Assembly: GCF_000156175.1 (NCBI RefSeq)
Contig: NZ_GG692711.1
Coordinates: 265,371-301,494 of the forward strand
Direction: 5' to 3'
Source: Collinsella intestinalis DSM 13280
GTDB lineage: Bacteria > Actinomycetota > Coriobacteriia > Coriobacteriales > Coriobacteriaceae
Length of the DNA stretch: 36,124 nucleotides
Under the pieces are notes generated by a model, which did no database searches, was not told the DNA's origin, and worked only from the letters and a program-made list of their open reading frames with translations. The first letter of the stretch is position 1. Each line of letters starts with the position of its first letter. This document shows positions 15,527 to 24,535 of the stretch, one piece after another. The translations under genes and the position numbers were made by a program.

Positions 15527-16669
15527 ATGCTCAGCACAAGCGATGCAAAGCTGGTTAAGCGCTATTACCTGCTCCCCAAGGCAGCCTGGTATTCCCTGGT
15601 CTCCTTGTTTCTCACAGGCGGGCTCGCGATCCTGCTCGTGATGATCGACAACATCGGACTGGGTTCCAAAGGCTTTGGAGACCTGCAGCTGATCGCCATG
15701 GCCGCCTTCATGATCGCCGAGGGCGCGGTGTGCATCGCCTGCGGGGTGGTCGCCAGGCGTGGGCTTGGTAGCGCCCACTGGCAGGAACTCGAGCGTGAGG
15801 CCATCGGCGGTAACGCGAACATCGGGGCGAACCCGGCCGTCACGGGCGGCATCGGCGTGGCGGCCGCGGGGCGCTTGGTCGACACCCTGGACAACGACGA
15901 CCTCGATGCCCTGAGCGCAGGGTTGGAAATCGCCGGCGCCGCCATGTCCGCATACGGCCTCTTCGACACCATGCGTCGCATGAGCCGGGCCGCGGCCGCA
16001 GTTGCGCGCGTTCACGGGATGGAACTCCCCGGGCTCGGCCGCACGCGCCTCCTCGTGATCGGCCTGCCTCTTCTCCTCCTCACGCTCGCCTTCGTACCGC
16101 GCTTCATCGACTCCGCCGCGCAGTCCTCGGCTTCCCAAGAGGCCTCCGCACGCGCCATCCAGGCATTCAACGCCGCACTCGAACCCGTGTGCAGCTACAC
16201 CCTCGCCGACGAACCGCTCGAGCACCGTCAGGACAGCGGCTACCGCGTAAGCGGGAACATCACCGATGAAAACGGCGACATCGTGGCAAATGTCTCGATC
16301 GAGACGGACGAATACGGCAACGTCGACAGCGTGGTCTACAACGCCGACGTCAACATCGCGCGCACGCCCGAGGAGAACCTCGCCTTTGCCGAGGAGAGCT
16401 TCGCGCGCTTCTACGAGGCGATCTCCAGCGTGGATATCGAAGCGGAGGGAATCGAGCTGTTGGACACGGGACTCGTCAACGCGCCCGTGCTGCCCGAGGA
16501 ATTCCGCCAGGCCTTCCTCGCCGGCGACTACTATACCGCCATCGACACGGACCTCGACGACACCGGCACCCTGCGCGCTTGGGCCCTCTTCGACACGGAA
16601 CCGGAAGAGGAATTCGACGAGTACACCTCACCGCAAATCTCCGTCTACCTGATTACGCGCAGTCACTAG
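15527..16669 (+). CDS. Membrane-anchored protein of unknown function
   Basis: A 380-residue protein that I do not recognise. It has two hydrophobic helices near the N-terminus (YSLVSLFLTGGLAILLVMID and LQLIAMAAFMIAEGAVCIAC), an Ala/Gly-rich stretch with LVDTLDNDDLDALSAGLEIA, and a third helix (LLVIGLPLLLLTLAFVPRFI). A C-terminal domain of ~190 acidic residues follows and may face outside. That domain contains SGNITDENGDIVANVSIETD, then EYGNVDSVVYNADVNI, which looks like a beta-rich module. The ATG at 15527 follows GGGAGGACCC; an earlier ATG would add 42 polar residues with no ribosome site. It may be co-transcribed with the HD and CmpB genes. Confidence 0.6.
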   Translation: MLSTSDAKLVKRYYLLPKAAWYSLVSLFLTGGLAILLVMIDNIGLGSKGFGDLQLIAMAAFMIAEGAVCIACGVVARRGLGSAHWQELEREAIGGNANIGANPAVTGGIGVAAAGRLVDTLDNDDLDALSAGLEIAGAAMSAYGLFDTMRRMSRAAAAVARVHGMELPGLGRTRLLVIGLPLLLLTLAFVPRFIDSAAQSSASQEASARAIQAFNAALEPVCSYTLADEPLEHRQDSGYRVSGNITDENGDIVANVSIETDEYGNVDSVVYNADVNIARTPEENLAFAEESFARFYEAISSVDIEAEGIELLDTGLVNAPVLPEEFRQAFLAGDYYTAIDTDLDDTGTLRAWALFDTEPEEEFDEYTSPQISVYLITRSH

Positions 16670-16806
16670 ATGCGTTATTTTTCGACCCTCTATCCCTGAC
16701 GATTTTCCATTGCCATCTACCAGCTGTTTTAAATAACTTATTTATTAATAGGGAGAAGTGACTATAAGATTTCAATATTGTTTAACCCTCCCCGGAAGGA
16801 GAAGGC

Positions 16807-17664
16807 ATGAGGACGATTGTCGTTGGGGACATGCACCAAAAACAACATCTGATCTTACCGATCGCGGACAGCGCCGTCCGGCTCCTCGGCGCGAGGCGGG
16901 TCGTGTTGCTCGGGGATTATTGCGATGATTACAGCCCCAACAGGGACGAAACCGATGCCGAGAAGCTGCTCAGAGGACTGGAATATCAGGTGGATTGGGT
17001 CGATCGAGCGCGCACGCGCGGCCTGCGGATCGACGTCCTGCTGGGGAACCACGACGTGCAATATCTCATCGAGCGCCAGGGACCCGGCACCAATTTGAAC
17101 TGCATCGTCCCCGTCCGGCGCATGCTCGCGCAGATGAACGTGCGCATGGCGGCCGCCGTCGACGGATGGCTCGCCACGCATGCGGGACTTACCAGCCAAT
17201 TCGCGGACATCGTCCTCGAAATCGATGTCGAAGCCGAGCCGTTCGACGAGCCGTCGTATACCGCCGAGTCGCTCGCCGACCAGCTCAACACCGCGTTCGA
17301 CCACGCGCTGACCGAGATGTTCGAGCATGGAAACGATGAGGAACTCCTGCTGTTCAACCTCTGCGGCCCCGGCCGCGGCGGCATAAGCATCCCCGGGCCC
17401 CTATGGGCATCGACCAGCGAACTCACGGTCCTCGGGATGCCGCACCTCAACCAAATCATCGGCCATACACCCGTCTATTCCGTCCGCGAACTGGAAGAGC
17501 AAGGCTTCCGCGGCGAGCGCTTCATGGCATGCGACACATTCTCGACCGATTTCGAGTTCCGCCCGCTCGGCGATGGAAGCGTTTTGCTCATCGACGATGA
17601 AACGCACGAAATGCGCCCCGTTACACCCGAGGAAGTAGACTGCGAGTGGACGGGAATGAGCTAA
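16807..17664 (+). CDS. Calcineurin-like metallophosphoesterase
   Basis: A 285-residue protein with the metallophosphoesterase motifs in order: GDMH (residues 8-11), LLGDYCDDY, LLGNHDVQYL, WLATHAGLTSQF and IIGHTPVYSV. These supply the Asp, His and Asn ligands of a dinuclear metal centre. The overall pattern resembles serine/threonine-phosphatase or Ap4A-hydrolase-like members, so the substrate could be a phosphoprotein or a nucleotide. The ATG follows GGAAGGAGAAGGC. The upstream 137 bp is AT-rich (taaataacttatttattaat), unlike its surroundings, and may hold a promoter. The orphan gene follows after 55 nt in the same direction. Confidence 0.85.
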   Translation: MRTIVVGDMHQKQHLILPIADSAVRLLGARRVVLLGDYCDDYSPNRDETDAEKLLRGLEYQVDWVDRARTRGLRIDVLLGNHDVQYLIERQGPGTNLNCIVPVRRMLAQMNVRMAAAVDGWLATHAGLTSQFADIVLEIDVEAEPFDEPSYTAESLADQLNTAFDHALTEMFEHGNDEELLLFNLCGPGRGGISIPGPLWASTSELTVLGMPHLNQIIGHTPVYSVRELEEQGFRGERFMACDTFSTDFEFRPLGDGSVLLIDDETHEMRPVTPEEVDCEWTGMS

Positions 17665-17719
17665 TGCCCGCGGATATCGAACGCACCCGCCCTGCGGATT
17701 GAAAGAGAGAAGGCAAGAT

Positions 17720-18544
17720 ATGGCCAGTGAATCAACGCTCACTACTAGGAAATTTCTAGATGGCATCTTCGAGCAGATCCGACCCCATGCAGACAACCCC
17801 GAAGAGTTTGCAAGTGAGTGGGAGAGGATAACGGGTGAGCTCGACAGTAGGGTCAAGAATTTGGAGTGCTTCATGAGTAAGCGGGATGACCTGGCACGAG
17901 AGCTCATCTTGCTGATGCGCACTCAATTTGCAAACAGCTACCTGTTTGACGATCTGTGGCTCCAATACTCCCAAGGGTGCAGCGTATTGAGCGACTATGC
18001 CGAGTTATTGAGCGACCCCGAGCTTGACAGGAACAAGGGGGGTGTCTGGGGTGGACACAAGTGCGATGGCATCCATTGGACTTGGTACGAAAAGCGCGCG
18101 ATGCCGAAACCCCTGGAAGAGAAGAAACTTGATTTCCACGGCAGTATAAGTAGCGGCTGGCCATACTGCAGCTGCCTGGACCACGCCCTAAGCAACTTGA
18201 TTTGCAAAGTCTGGGGCTTTTCCGGCTTTACGGACACGAATCCTGACCGCCCTAAAACCGACTGGCTTCCCTCGGCCGACTTTAGAACCGCATGGTGGAA
18301 AGACTCAAGCATGTACCTTTCCGTGCTGCTCTGCTTTGGAATCAACATCTTGAACGACCCGATACTCCTCAAAGACCTAAAAGACGAGCAGGAAATCGAC
18401 ATCGACATTATTCCCGAGCCAAAAGAGAAACTGCGGGCCGTATTGAACGCGAAAAGCATTCGCTCGAAGCTCTGGGCGCGCATACAAGATCAAATAGAGA
18501 AGCGTGCAAAAGAGGATGGCGTGAAGCCTCCTCAGCAACAATAG
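17720..18544 (+). CDS. Orphan hypothetical protein
   Basis: A 274-residue soluble protein that I do not recognise. It is helical and charged at the N-terminus (ITGELDSRVKNLECFMSKRD, then DLARELILLMRTQF), has a Trp-rich middle (GGVWGGHKCDGIHWTWYEKR and SSGWPYCSCLDHALSNLICK), and ends in a charged helix, KLWARIQDQIEKRAKED. No signal peptide or membrane helix is visible. Codon use is less GC-biased than in the neighbours, which suggests acquisition. The ATG at 17720 follows AGAGAAGGCAAGAT; an upstream ATG at 17699 lacks a site. It stands 55 nt behind the phosphoesterase gene and before a broken yccF. Confidence 0.6.
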   Translation: MASESTLTTRKFLDGIFEQIRPHADNPEEFASEWERITGELDSRVKNLECFMSKRDDLARELILLMRTQFANSYLFDDLWLQYSQGCSVLSDYAELLSDPELDRNKGGVWGGHKCDGIHWTWYEKRAMPKPLEEKKLDFHGSISSGWPYCSCLDHALSNLICKVWGFSGFTDTNPDRPKTDWLPSADFRTAWWKDSSMYLSVLLCFGINILNDPILLKDLKDEQEIDIDIIPEPKEKLRAVLNAKSIRSKLWARIQDQIEKRAKEDGVKPPQQQ

Positions 18545-18601
18545 CTCAAGCAGCCCGCATGAGCGGCGAGGGTCATACAACATAAGCACACGGACACTCG
18601 G

Positions 18602-18789
18602 ATGGGAGCTCCCACGCGCCTTCTCGGCAACATCATTTAGACGCTCCTCGGCGGCATCTTCACCGCACTCTACCGATTCGGCATCGGGCACCTGTTCTGC
18701 ATCATCATCGTCGGTATTCCCCGGGATGTCAGGAGTTCAAGATGGCGAAGCTCTCGTTGCTGCCCTTTGGGGCACACGTGCTCGACTAG
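18602..18789 (+). pseudogene. YccF-family inner membrane protein, broken by a stop and a frameshift
   Basis: From ATG 18602 the frame reads MGAPTRLLGNII, then TAG at 18638-18640 where the family has Trp (NLLW), then TLLGGIFTALYRFGIGHLFC and IIIVGIP. A frameshift near 18722 moves the match to another frame, CQEFKMAKLSLLPFGAHVLD, ending at TAG 18787-18789. The LLGNxxW-LxGG and GIP-GxQ-FKxAKLSLxPFG patterns are those of the YccF domain (PF03733). Two independent lesions make an assembly error unlikely. The gene is therefore dead unless readthrough occurs. Confidence 0.75.
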
Positions 18790-18871
18790 CTAAGAATGCG
18801 ATGACGAACGCGGTCGCCCATGTGCTCAGCGGTTCCTACATTGAGGTCCGGACGCTACCCGCTGTGCGCAA

Positions 18872-18908
18872 TGGAGGATATGAACGGTGCAATCGTTCAT
18901 ATCCTCCA
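18872..18908. repeat. Perfect 15-bp palindrome (TGGAGGATATGAACG arms)
   Basis: Arms 18872-18886 and 18894-18908 are exact reverse complements around a 7-nt loop. No T-run follows, so it is not a standard terminator, although it lies in the 3' region of the minus-strand activase gene. The same arm sequence recurs in the next hairpin. Confidence 0.6.
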
Positions 18909-18934
18909 CGACAACCACGACTCAGCACCTTTCA

Positions 18935-18970
18935 TGGAGGATGTGAAGGTCGTACCGTTCATATCCTCCA
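18935..18970. repeat. Second copy of the TGGAGGATATGAA palindrome
   Basis: Arms 18935-18947 (tggaggatgtgaa) and 18958-18970 (ttcatatcctcca) pair over 13 bp with one G-T wobble and a 10-nt loop. It is spaced 63 nt from the first hairpin, in the same arrangement. Confidence 0.6.
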
Positions 18971-19005
18971 CCCGTGCCGCAAGGCCGCGTCGCATGGGAG
19001 CGCAG

Positions 19006-22000
19006 TTACTCCTCGCCGTCGCTCTTGCTCGCGCGCTTCCAGTGCAGACCGCGGCTCAGACGGTGCGCCACGCGCTCCACTTCGGCATCGCTCGTGAGAT
19101 GGTGCGGCTTCATGCGGCTTGTCACCGAGTCGCGACGGATGGTGGCGATGGGCTCCATCACAAAACCCTTGCCCGCGCGCATGTTCTCCTTGGCCACGCT
19201 GATCATGAGCTTGATACGGTTGAGCTGGTTGACCTCGCTCGCGCCCGGGTCGTAGTCAACGGCCACGATATTGCTCTCGGGATGCAGGCGGCGCAGCTCC
19301 TTGATCACGGCCTTGCCCACCACGTGGTTGGGCAGGCACGCGAAGGGCTGCGTGCAGATGATGTTCGGCGCACCATGGTCGATCAGGTCGAGCATCTCGG
19401 CAGTGAGCAGCCAGCCCTCGCCCATGTTGTTGCACAGGGAGAGAATCTGACGTGCCTTGTCCTGCATCACGGAGATGGGCTCGGGGCGCTCGAAGCGATC
19501 GCTCTTCTCGAGCATCTCGTCTACGGGCTTGCGCATCCAATCCACCAGGCCGATCGCAGCGTCCATGCTGGCGCGCGCCGCGGCTGAGCTGCCCAGCTCG
19601 TCCTTCTGCACCCGCGCGTTGCTCATGGAATACAGGAAGAAGTCGAGCAGGCCCGGCACCACGGCCTCGCAGCCCTCCGCCTCGATGACGTCCACCACGT
19701 GGTTGTTCGCCGTGGGGTGGAACTTCACCAGGATCTCGCCGACCACGCCCACGCGCGGCTTGGAGCCCTCACCCGTGAGCGGCAGCGTGTCGAACGCCGT
19801 GATGGCCTCGCGGGAGAGCTTGGTGAAGCTGCGGCGCGTGAACGTCGGCGCGAGGCGACGGGCGCGCTCCATGAAGTCCTCGAACAGCTCGTTGGCAGCC
19901 CCCTCCTCCGCCTCGTAGGGACGCGTGCGATAGAGCATCTGCATCATGAGATCGCCGAACAGCACGCTGTACACGCAGGACTTGAGCAACGGGACCGTGA
20001 GCTTAAAGCCCGGGTTGCTCTCGTCGAGCTTCACGGCGGAGAGGCTGATCACCGGGATGTCGGGGTGCCCGCTGTCGCGCAGGGCCTTGCGGATGAGCGC
20101 GATGTAGTTGGTGGCGCGGCAGCCACCGCCAGTCTGGGTGATCACCACGGCGGTCTTGGACAGATCGTAGCGTCCGCTCTCGATGGCCTCCATGATCTGA
20201 CCCGTCACCAGGATGGACGGATAGCAGATGTCGTTGTTCACATAGCGCAGACCCGCCTCCACGGCACCGCGGTCGGTGGAGGGCAGAAGCTCCAGGTTGT
20301 AACCGCCGGCACGGAAGACCTCCTTGATGAGGTCGAAGTGGATGGGCGCCATCTGCGGGCACAGGATGGTGTAGCCCGCCTCGCGCATCTCCTCGGTGAA
20401 GGGCACCTTGGGAAACGCCGCGCTCGCGGCGGCGCGCTGCGGCTCGAGGGCGTATTTGTGCGTGGCGAACACCGGCGCATCAGAGCTCGGCGCGACGGGC
20501 GCGGCCTCGCCCTGCTCGTACGCCTCGCCCGTGGCAGCCGCCTCGGCGGCGCGCTCGGCCTCCTGGTCTTTCAGGGCGGCCATGAGCGAGCGGATGCGGA
20601 TGCGCGCGGCGCCCAGGTTGGACACCTCGTCGATCTTGAGCACGGTGTAGATCTTACCGCTCGCCTCGAGGATCTCCTGGACCTGATCGGTAGTGAGCGC
20701 GTCCAGGCCGCAGCCGAACGAGTTGAGCTGGATGAGGTCGAGGTCGTTGCGCATGGTCACAAAACGCGCCGCGGCGTACAGGCGGCTGTGGAACATCCAC
20801 TGGTCAACCACACGGATCGGACGCTCGGGCTTCACCAGATGCGCCACGGAATCCTCGGTGAGCACCGCGAACCCAAAGCTCGCGATAAGCTCGGGCAGGG
20901 CGTGGTTGATCTCGGGATCGTTGTGGTACGGGCGACCTGCCAGCACGATGCCGTGCCCGCCATTGTCCTCGATCCAGCGCATGGCCTCCTCGCCCATGGT
21001 CTGGATATCCTGATGAAAGCGCGCGTCGGCCTCGTAAGCGGCGTTCACGGCCTGATCGATCTCGGTGCGGGTGAGCTTGGGCCCGCGCACACGGCCGCGA
21101 CCCGCCTCGGCGTCGGCCACGCGCTCCACGGCGAGCAGCTCGTACAGGCGGCGCTTGAGCTCTACCTTGTCATGGTAGGGCACGAACGGGTACATGAACT
21201 CGACGTGGTTCTCGGTGATGGCGTCGACGTTCAGGCCCAGGGCCGTGGGGTAGCTCATCACGATGGGGCAGTTGTAGCAGTTGCCCGCCGTGGGGTCCTC
21301 CTTGCGCTCCCAACGCACACAGGGCATCCAGATGAAATCCGGGTCCTTGGCGATGAGGTTCATCACGTGGCCGTGGGAGAGCTTGGCCGGATAGCACACG
21401 CTCTCGCTCGGCATGGACTCGATGCCGCTCTCGTAGGTTGCCTTGTTGGAGTTGTCGGAGAGCACCACCGAAAAGCCCAGCCGCGTGAAGAACGCATGCC
21501 AGAACGGATAGTTCTCGTACATGTTGAGCGCGCGCGGAATGCCCACCGTGCCGCGCGGGGCCTCGTCGGGGCTCAGGCACTCGCGGTCGAACAGCAGCTT
21601 GTTCTTGGCGGCGAACAGGTTGGGCGCCTCGGTCTTGCGCTTCTTGTGACCCGCGCCCTTCTCGCAGCGGTTGCCGGTGATGAATTTGCGCCCCTCGCCG
21701 AAGTCGTTCACCGTGAGCTGGCAGTTGTTGGAGCAGCGACCGCAGCGCACATGACGCTGAGCCACCGTGAGACCGGCGATCTCGTCGGCCGAGAGCACGG
21801 TGGAGGTACCGGTGGCGCCGGCGCGGTCGCGCGCGAGCAGGGCCGCGCCGTACGCGCCCATGCAGCCGGCGATATCGGGGCGCACGGCGTTCACGCCGAT
21901 GAGCAGCTCGAACGCACGCAGCGTGGCGTCGGACATGAAGGTGCCGCCCTGGACGATCACCTGGCTGCCAATCTCCTTGGGGTCGCGCAGCTTGATGACC

Positions 22001-23613
22001 TTGAACAGGGCGTTTTTGATGACGGAGTAGGACAGGCCGGCGGCGATGTCACCCACCGTGGCGCCTTCCTTTTGCGCCTGCTTCACGCGGGAGTTCATGA
22101 ACACGGTGCAGCGGCTGCCCAGGTCGACGGGGCCGCGGGCGGCGATCGCCTCGGCGGCGAAGGCGCGCACGTCCATGTCCATGGACACCGCGAAGCTCTC
22201 GATAAAGCTGCCGCATCCGCTGGAGCACGCCTCGTTCAGCATGATGTGCTCGATCACGCCGTCGCGCACGCGCAGGCACTTCATGTCCTGGCCGCCGATG
22301 TCGAGAATGAACTCGACACCGGGCAAAAACGCGCGGGCGCCGCGCAGGTGCGCCACGGTCTCGATCTCGCCGGAATCGGCCTTGAGTGCCTCGATGAGCA
22401 GGGCCTCGCCGTATCCAGTGGTGGTCACGTGGCCAATCGTGCACCCTGACGGGATGTGCGCGTAAAAGTCGGCCATGATCGTCTTGGCCGTGCCCAGGAT
22501 GTCGCCATTGTTGTTGCCGTACCAGGTGTGGAGGAGCTGGCCGTCCTCTCCCACCATGGCCGCCTTCATTGTGGTGGAACCGGCGTCCAAGCCGATGAAC
22601 ACGCGGCCCGTGTAGCCCTCGAGCTCGCCGCGGGGCACGACCTCCTTGGCGTGGCGCGTGCGGAACTCGGCCAGGTCGTCGTCGGTCGCAAACAGCGGCT
22701 CGAGGCGGGCGACCTCGGCGCCCTGCGTGTCGCCCAGGCCATCGATCGCCTCGACGAGCTCGCCGAGGCGCACGAGCTTGCTCGACTCATGCGCCATGGC
22801 AGCGCCGGAGGCCACGAACAGATGCGCGTTCTCGGGCACGATGATGTGCTCGTCGTCGAGGTCGAGCGTGAGGTAGAAGCGGTGGCGCAGCTCAGAGAGG
22901 TACTGCAGCGGGCCGCCGAGGAACGCCACATGCCCGCGGATGGGGCGACCGCACGCCAGGCCCGAGATGGTCTGCGTCACCACGGCCTGGAAGATGGAGG
23001 CGGCCACGTCCTCGGGACGGGCGCCCTCGTTCAGCAGCGGCTGGACGTCGGTCTTGGCGAACACGCCGCAGCGGCTGGCGATGGGGTAGATGTTCTCGGC
23101 GCGCTTTGCGAGCTCGTTCAGCCCCGCGGCATCCGTGTGCAGCAAGGTTGCCATCTGGTCGATGAACGCACCGGTGCCGCCGGCGCACGTGCCGTTCATG
23201 CGCTGCTCGATGCCCGAGTCGAAGTAGATGATCTTGGCGTCCTCGCCGCCGAGTTCGATGGCGACGTCGGTCTGCGGAATCAGGGTCTCCACCGCGCGCT
23301 TGCTCGCGATGACCTCCTGCACAAACTCGAGGCCGAGCCACTGGGAGAGCAACAGGCCGCCCGAACCCGTGATGGCGCAGGTCATCTGCGCCTCGGGCAG
23401 CAGCGACGCCGCGCCCTCGAACAGGTCGCGCGCGCATGCACGAACATCGGTGTGATGACGCTGGTACTTGGCGTAGACGATTGCGTTCTCGTCGTTCAGG
23501 ACCGCGAGCTTGACGGTGGTGGAGCCAACGTCGATGCCCAGGTGGAGCGCGCCGTGCGCGTTCTCGGGGTTCCAAACCGCGTTCTCAACGGCCTTAGTCT
23601 GCATGTCGGTCAT
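19006..23613 (-). CDS. Giant fused acyl-CoA dehydratase activase (2-hydroxyacyl-CoA dehydratase activator-related)
   Basis: A 1535-residue protein. Two BadF/BadG-type ASKHA ATPase domains come first: LHLGIDVGSTTVKLAVL (residues 23-39) with GTCAGGTGAF (C143), then FIGLDAGSTTMKAAMV (339-354) with DIGGQDMKCL and NEACSSGCGSF (C463, C467). The cysteines would hold the bridging [4Fe-4S] cluster of activators such as HgdC. The remaining ~900 residues contain a Cys motif (RCGRCSNNCQLTVN), the DUF2229-type region, an Ala/Glu-rich linker and a C-terminal domain resembling dehydratase subunits (GRPYHNDPEINHALPELIAS, LNSFGCGLDALTTDQV). Such fused proteins occur in anaerobes, and their substrate is unknown. 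The ATG at 23613 follows GGGAGGAACGACTG and overlaps the tetR stop (TGATG), which implies coupled expression. Confidence 0.88.
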   Translation of the reverse strand: MTDMQTKAVENAVWNPENAHGALHLGIDVGSTTVKLAVLNDENAIVYAKYQRHHTDVRACARDLFEGAASLLPEAQMTCAITGSGGLLLSQWLGLEFVQEVIASKRAVETLIPQTDVAIELGGEDAKIIYFDSGIEQRMNGTCAGGTGAFIDQMATLLHTDAAGLNELAKRAENIYPIASRCGVFAKTDVQPLLNEGARPEDVAASIFQAVVTQTISGLACGRPIRGHVAFLGGPLQYLSELRHRFYLTLDLDDEHIIVPENAHLFVASGAAMAHESSKLVRLGELVEAIDGLGDTQGAEVARLEPLFATDDDLAEFRTRHAKEVVPRGELEGYTGRVFIGLDAGSTTMKAAMVGEDGQLLHTWYGNNNGDILGTAKTIMADFYAHIPSGCTIGHVTTTGYGEALLIEALKADSGEIETVAHLRGARAFLPGVEFILDIGGQDMKCLRVRDGVIEHIMLNEACSSGCGSFIESFAVSMDMDVRAFAAEAIAARGPVDLGSRCTVFMNSRVKQAQKEGATVGDIAAGLSYSVIKNALFKVIKLRDPKEIGSQVIVQGGTFMSDATLRAFELLIGVNAVRPDIAGCMGAYGAALLARDRAGATGTSTVLSADEIAGLTVAQRHVRCGRCSNNCQLTVNDFGEGRKFITGNRCEKGAGHKKRKTEAPNLFAAKNKLLFDRECLSPDEAPRGTVGIPRALNMYENYPFWHAFFTRLGFSVVLSDNSNKATYESGIESMPSESVCYPAKLSHGHVMNLIAKDPDFIWMPCVRWERKEDPTAGNCYNCPIVMSYPTALGLNVDAITENHVEFMYPFVPYHDKVELKRRLYELLAVERVADAEAGRGRVRGPKLTRTEIDQAVNAAYEADARFHQDIQTMGEEAMRWIEDNGGHGIVLAGRPYHNDPEINHALPELIASFGFAVLTEDSVAHLVKPERPIRVVDQWMFHSRLYAAARFVTMRNDLDLIQLNSFGCGLDALTTDQVQEILEASGKIYTVLKIDEVSNLGAARIRIRSLMAALKDQEAERAAEAAATGEAYEQGEAAPVAPSSDAPVFATHKYALEPQRAAASAAFPKVPFTEEMREAGYTILCPQMAPIHFDLIKEVFRAGGYNLELLPSTDRGAVEAGLRYVNNDICYPSILVTGQIMEAIESGRYDLSKTAVVITQTGGGCRATNYIALIRKALRDSGHPDIPVISLSAVKLDESNPGFKLTVPLLKSCVYSVLFGDLMMQMLYRTRPYEAEEGAANELFEDFMERARRLAPTFTRRSFTKLSREAITAFDTLPLTGEGSKPRVGVVGEILVKFHPTANNHVVDVIEAEGCEAVVPGLLDFFLYSMSNARVQKDELGSSAAARASMDAAIGLVDWMRKPVDEMLEKSDRFERPEPISVMQDKARQILSLCNNMGEGWLLTAEMLDLIDHGAPNIICTQPFACLPNHVVGKAVIKELRRLHPESNIVAVDYDPGASEVNQLNRIKLMISVAKENMRAGKGFVMEPIATIRRDSVTSRMKPHHLTSDAEVERVAHRLSRGLHWKRASKSDGEE

Positions 23614-24344
23614 CAGTCGTTCCTCCCTGTGGAACCTGAGGTGTTGTCGTTGAAGTCTATAGCTGGAATGTCAATATTCAGTCCCATGAGCTTGGCACCG
23701 TAGGCGGGGACCTTGACGTCGATGGGCATGCCGTACAGGTCGCCCGGACGCACGAAGGCGATCACCGTCATGATGCGCGCCATGGTCTCGGGGCTCTCCG
23801 CCAGATCGCGCTCGAACCACAGCTGGACCACGCCGACCTCGGCGGAAACAACCGAAGCGAGGTAGTAGTCGAAGAACGCACCCACGGCGGCGGGAAGGAT
23901 TCCGGTCTGCATGCGGTCGGACACCTCAGAGCACGACATGTCGATGACCTTCTTGATGAAGGCCTGGTCGCCGCCGGGCCCGATGAGGGCGCCAATGAGG
24001 TCGCGGTTCTCGGAGATGTACGTGAGCAACTCGACCGAGCCGGGCGCCGGTTCGAGGCGCTCGATGTTTTTGTACAGATCGGGCAACGTCGCCTCGGCAA
24101 TGGCGCGGACGCGGACGCGAATCTCATCGAACAGGCTGTTCTCGACCTGCTCGATGAAATCGGGGATGTCCTTGTAATGCGAGTAGAACGTGCGGCGCGT
24201 GAGGCCCGCACGCTCGGTGAGCGCGGCCACACTCACGCGGGCAATGTCCACGCCCGAGCTGAGCTCCGCCACAAGGGCCTCGCGCAAAGCGCGCTGCGAG
24301 CGCAGGATACGCCGATCCGACTTCAGGGGACGCATGGCCTCCAT
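23613..24344 (-). CDS. TetR/AcrR-family transcriptional regulator
   Basis: A 243-residue protein. The N-terminal helix-turn-helix is typical: RRILRSQRALREALVAELSS, VSVAALTERAGLTRRTFYSH and YKDIPDFIEQVENSLFDEI. The C-terminal ligand and dimer domain is variable, with VGAFFDYYLASVVSAEVGVV. The chosen ATG at 24344 has AAAGGA 12 nt upstream; ATG 24335 is an alternative with GGAG closer by. The stop overlaps the activase start, so regulator and activase form one operon and the activase is its likely target. The nested dyad centred at 24392.5 is its probable operator, giving autorepression relieved by a ligand, perhaps an acyl-CoA. Confidence 0.85.
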   Translation of the reverse strand: MEAMRPLKSDRRILRSQRALREALVAELSSGVDIARVSVAALTERAGLTRRTFYSHYKDIPDFIEQVENSLFDEIRVRVRAIAEATLPDLYKNIERLEPAPGSVELLTYISENRDLIGALIGPGGDQAFIKKVIDMSCSEVSDRMQTGILPAAVGAFFDYYLASVVSAEVGVVQLWFERDLAESPETMARIMTVIAFVRPGDLYGMPIDVKVPAYGAKLMGLNIDIPAIDFNDNTSGSTGRND

Positions 24345-24375
24345 CTGTGCATCGAGTCCTTTCCATATGGGATAT

Positions 24376-24409
24376 TTCACTCGATGTGCATTATTGCACG
24401 CAGTGTGAA
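24376..24409. promoter_or_regulatory. Operator-like nested dyad over the tetR-activase promoter
   Basis: TTCAC-5-GTGCA-ttat-TGCAC-5-GTGAA is symmetric about 24392.5: both outer and inner arms pair perfectly with equal 5-nt spacers. On the minus strand, TG-C-AATAAT, an extended -10 element, lies across the centre. The start codon is about 32 bp downstream. Occupation by a TetR dimer would block RNA polymerase. The binding protein is inferred from position. Confidence 0.6.
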
Positions 24410-24465
24410 TCATCACGGAACGTCTATCGAATTGGGGCCATATCTGCACAGGACCCCAACGGGGG

Positions 24466-24495
24466 TCTCAATTGGGGACAGGTACAAATTGAGAC
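24466..24495 (+). repeat. 30-bp inverted repeat, left arm (REP-like)
   Basis: Exact reverse complement of 24536-24565, separated by 40 bp. The core attggggacaggtacaaatt is a motif I associate with REP-type intergenic repeats mobilised by Y1/RAYT transposases. No transposase gene is in the window. Confidence 0.75.
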
Positions 24496-24535
24496 GTTTT
24501 TCACCGGTCAAACACGCCGCCCGCAATCGAGAATG

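Noticed and set aside
19699-22449. A 916-codon open frame on the plus strand within the activase gene.
   Set aside because: It mirrors GC-biased codons of the activase, is His/Gly/Leu-rich and has no recognisable motif.
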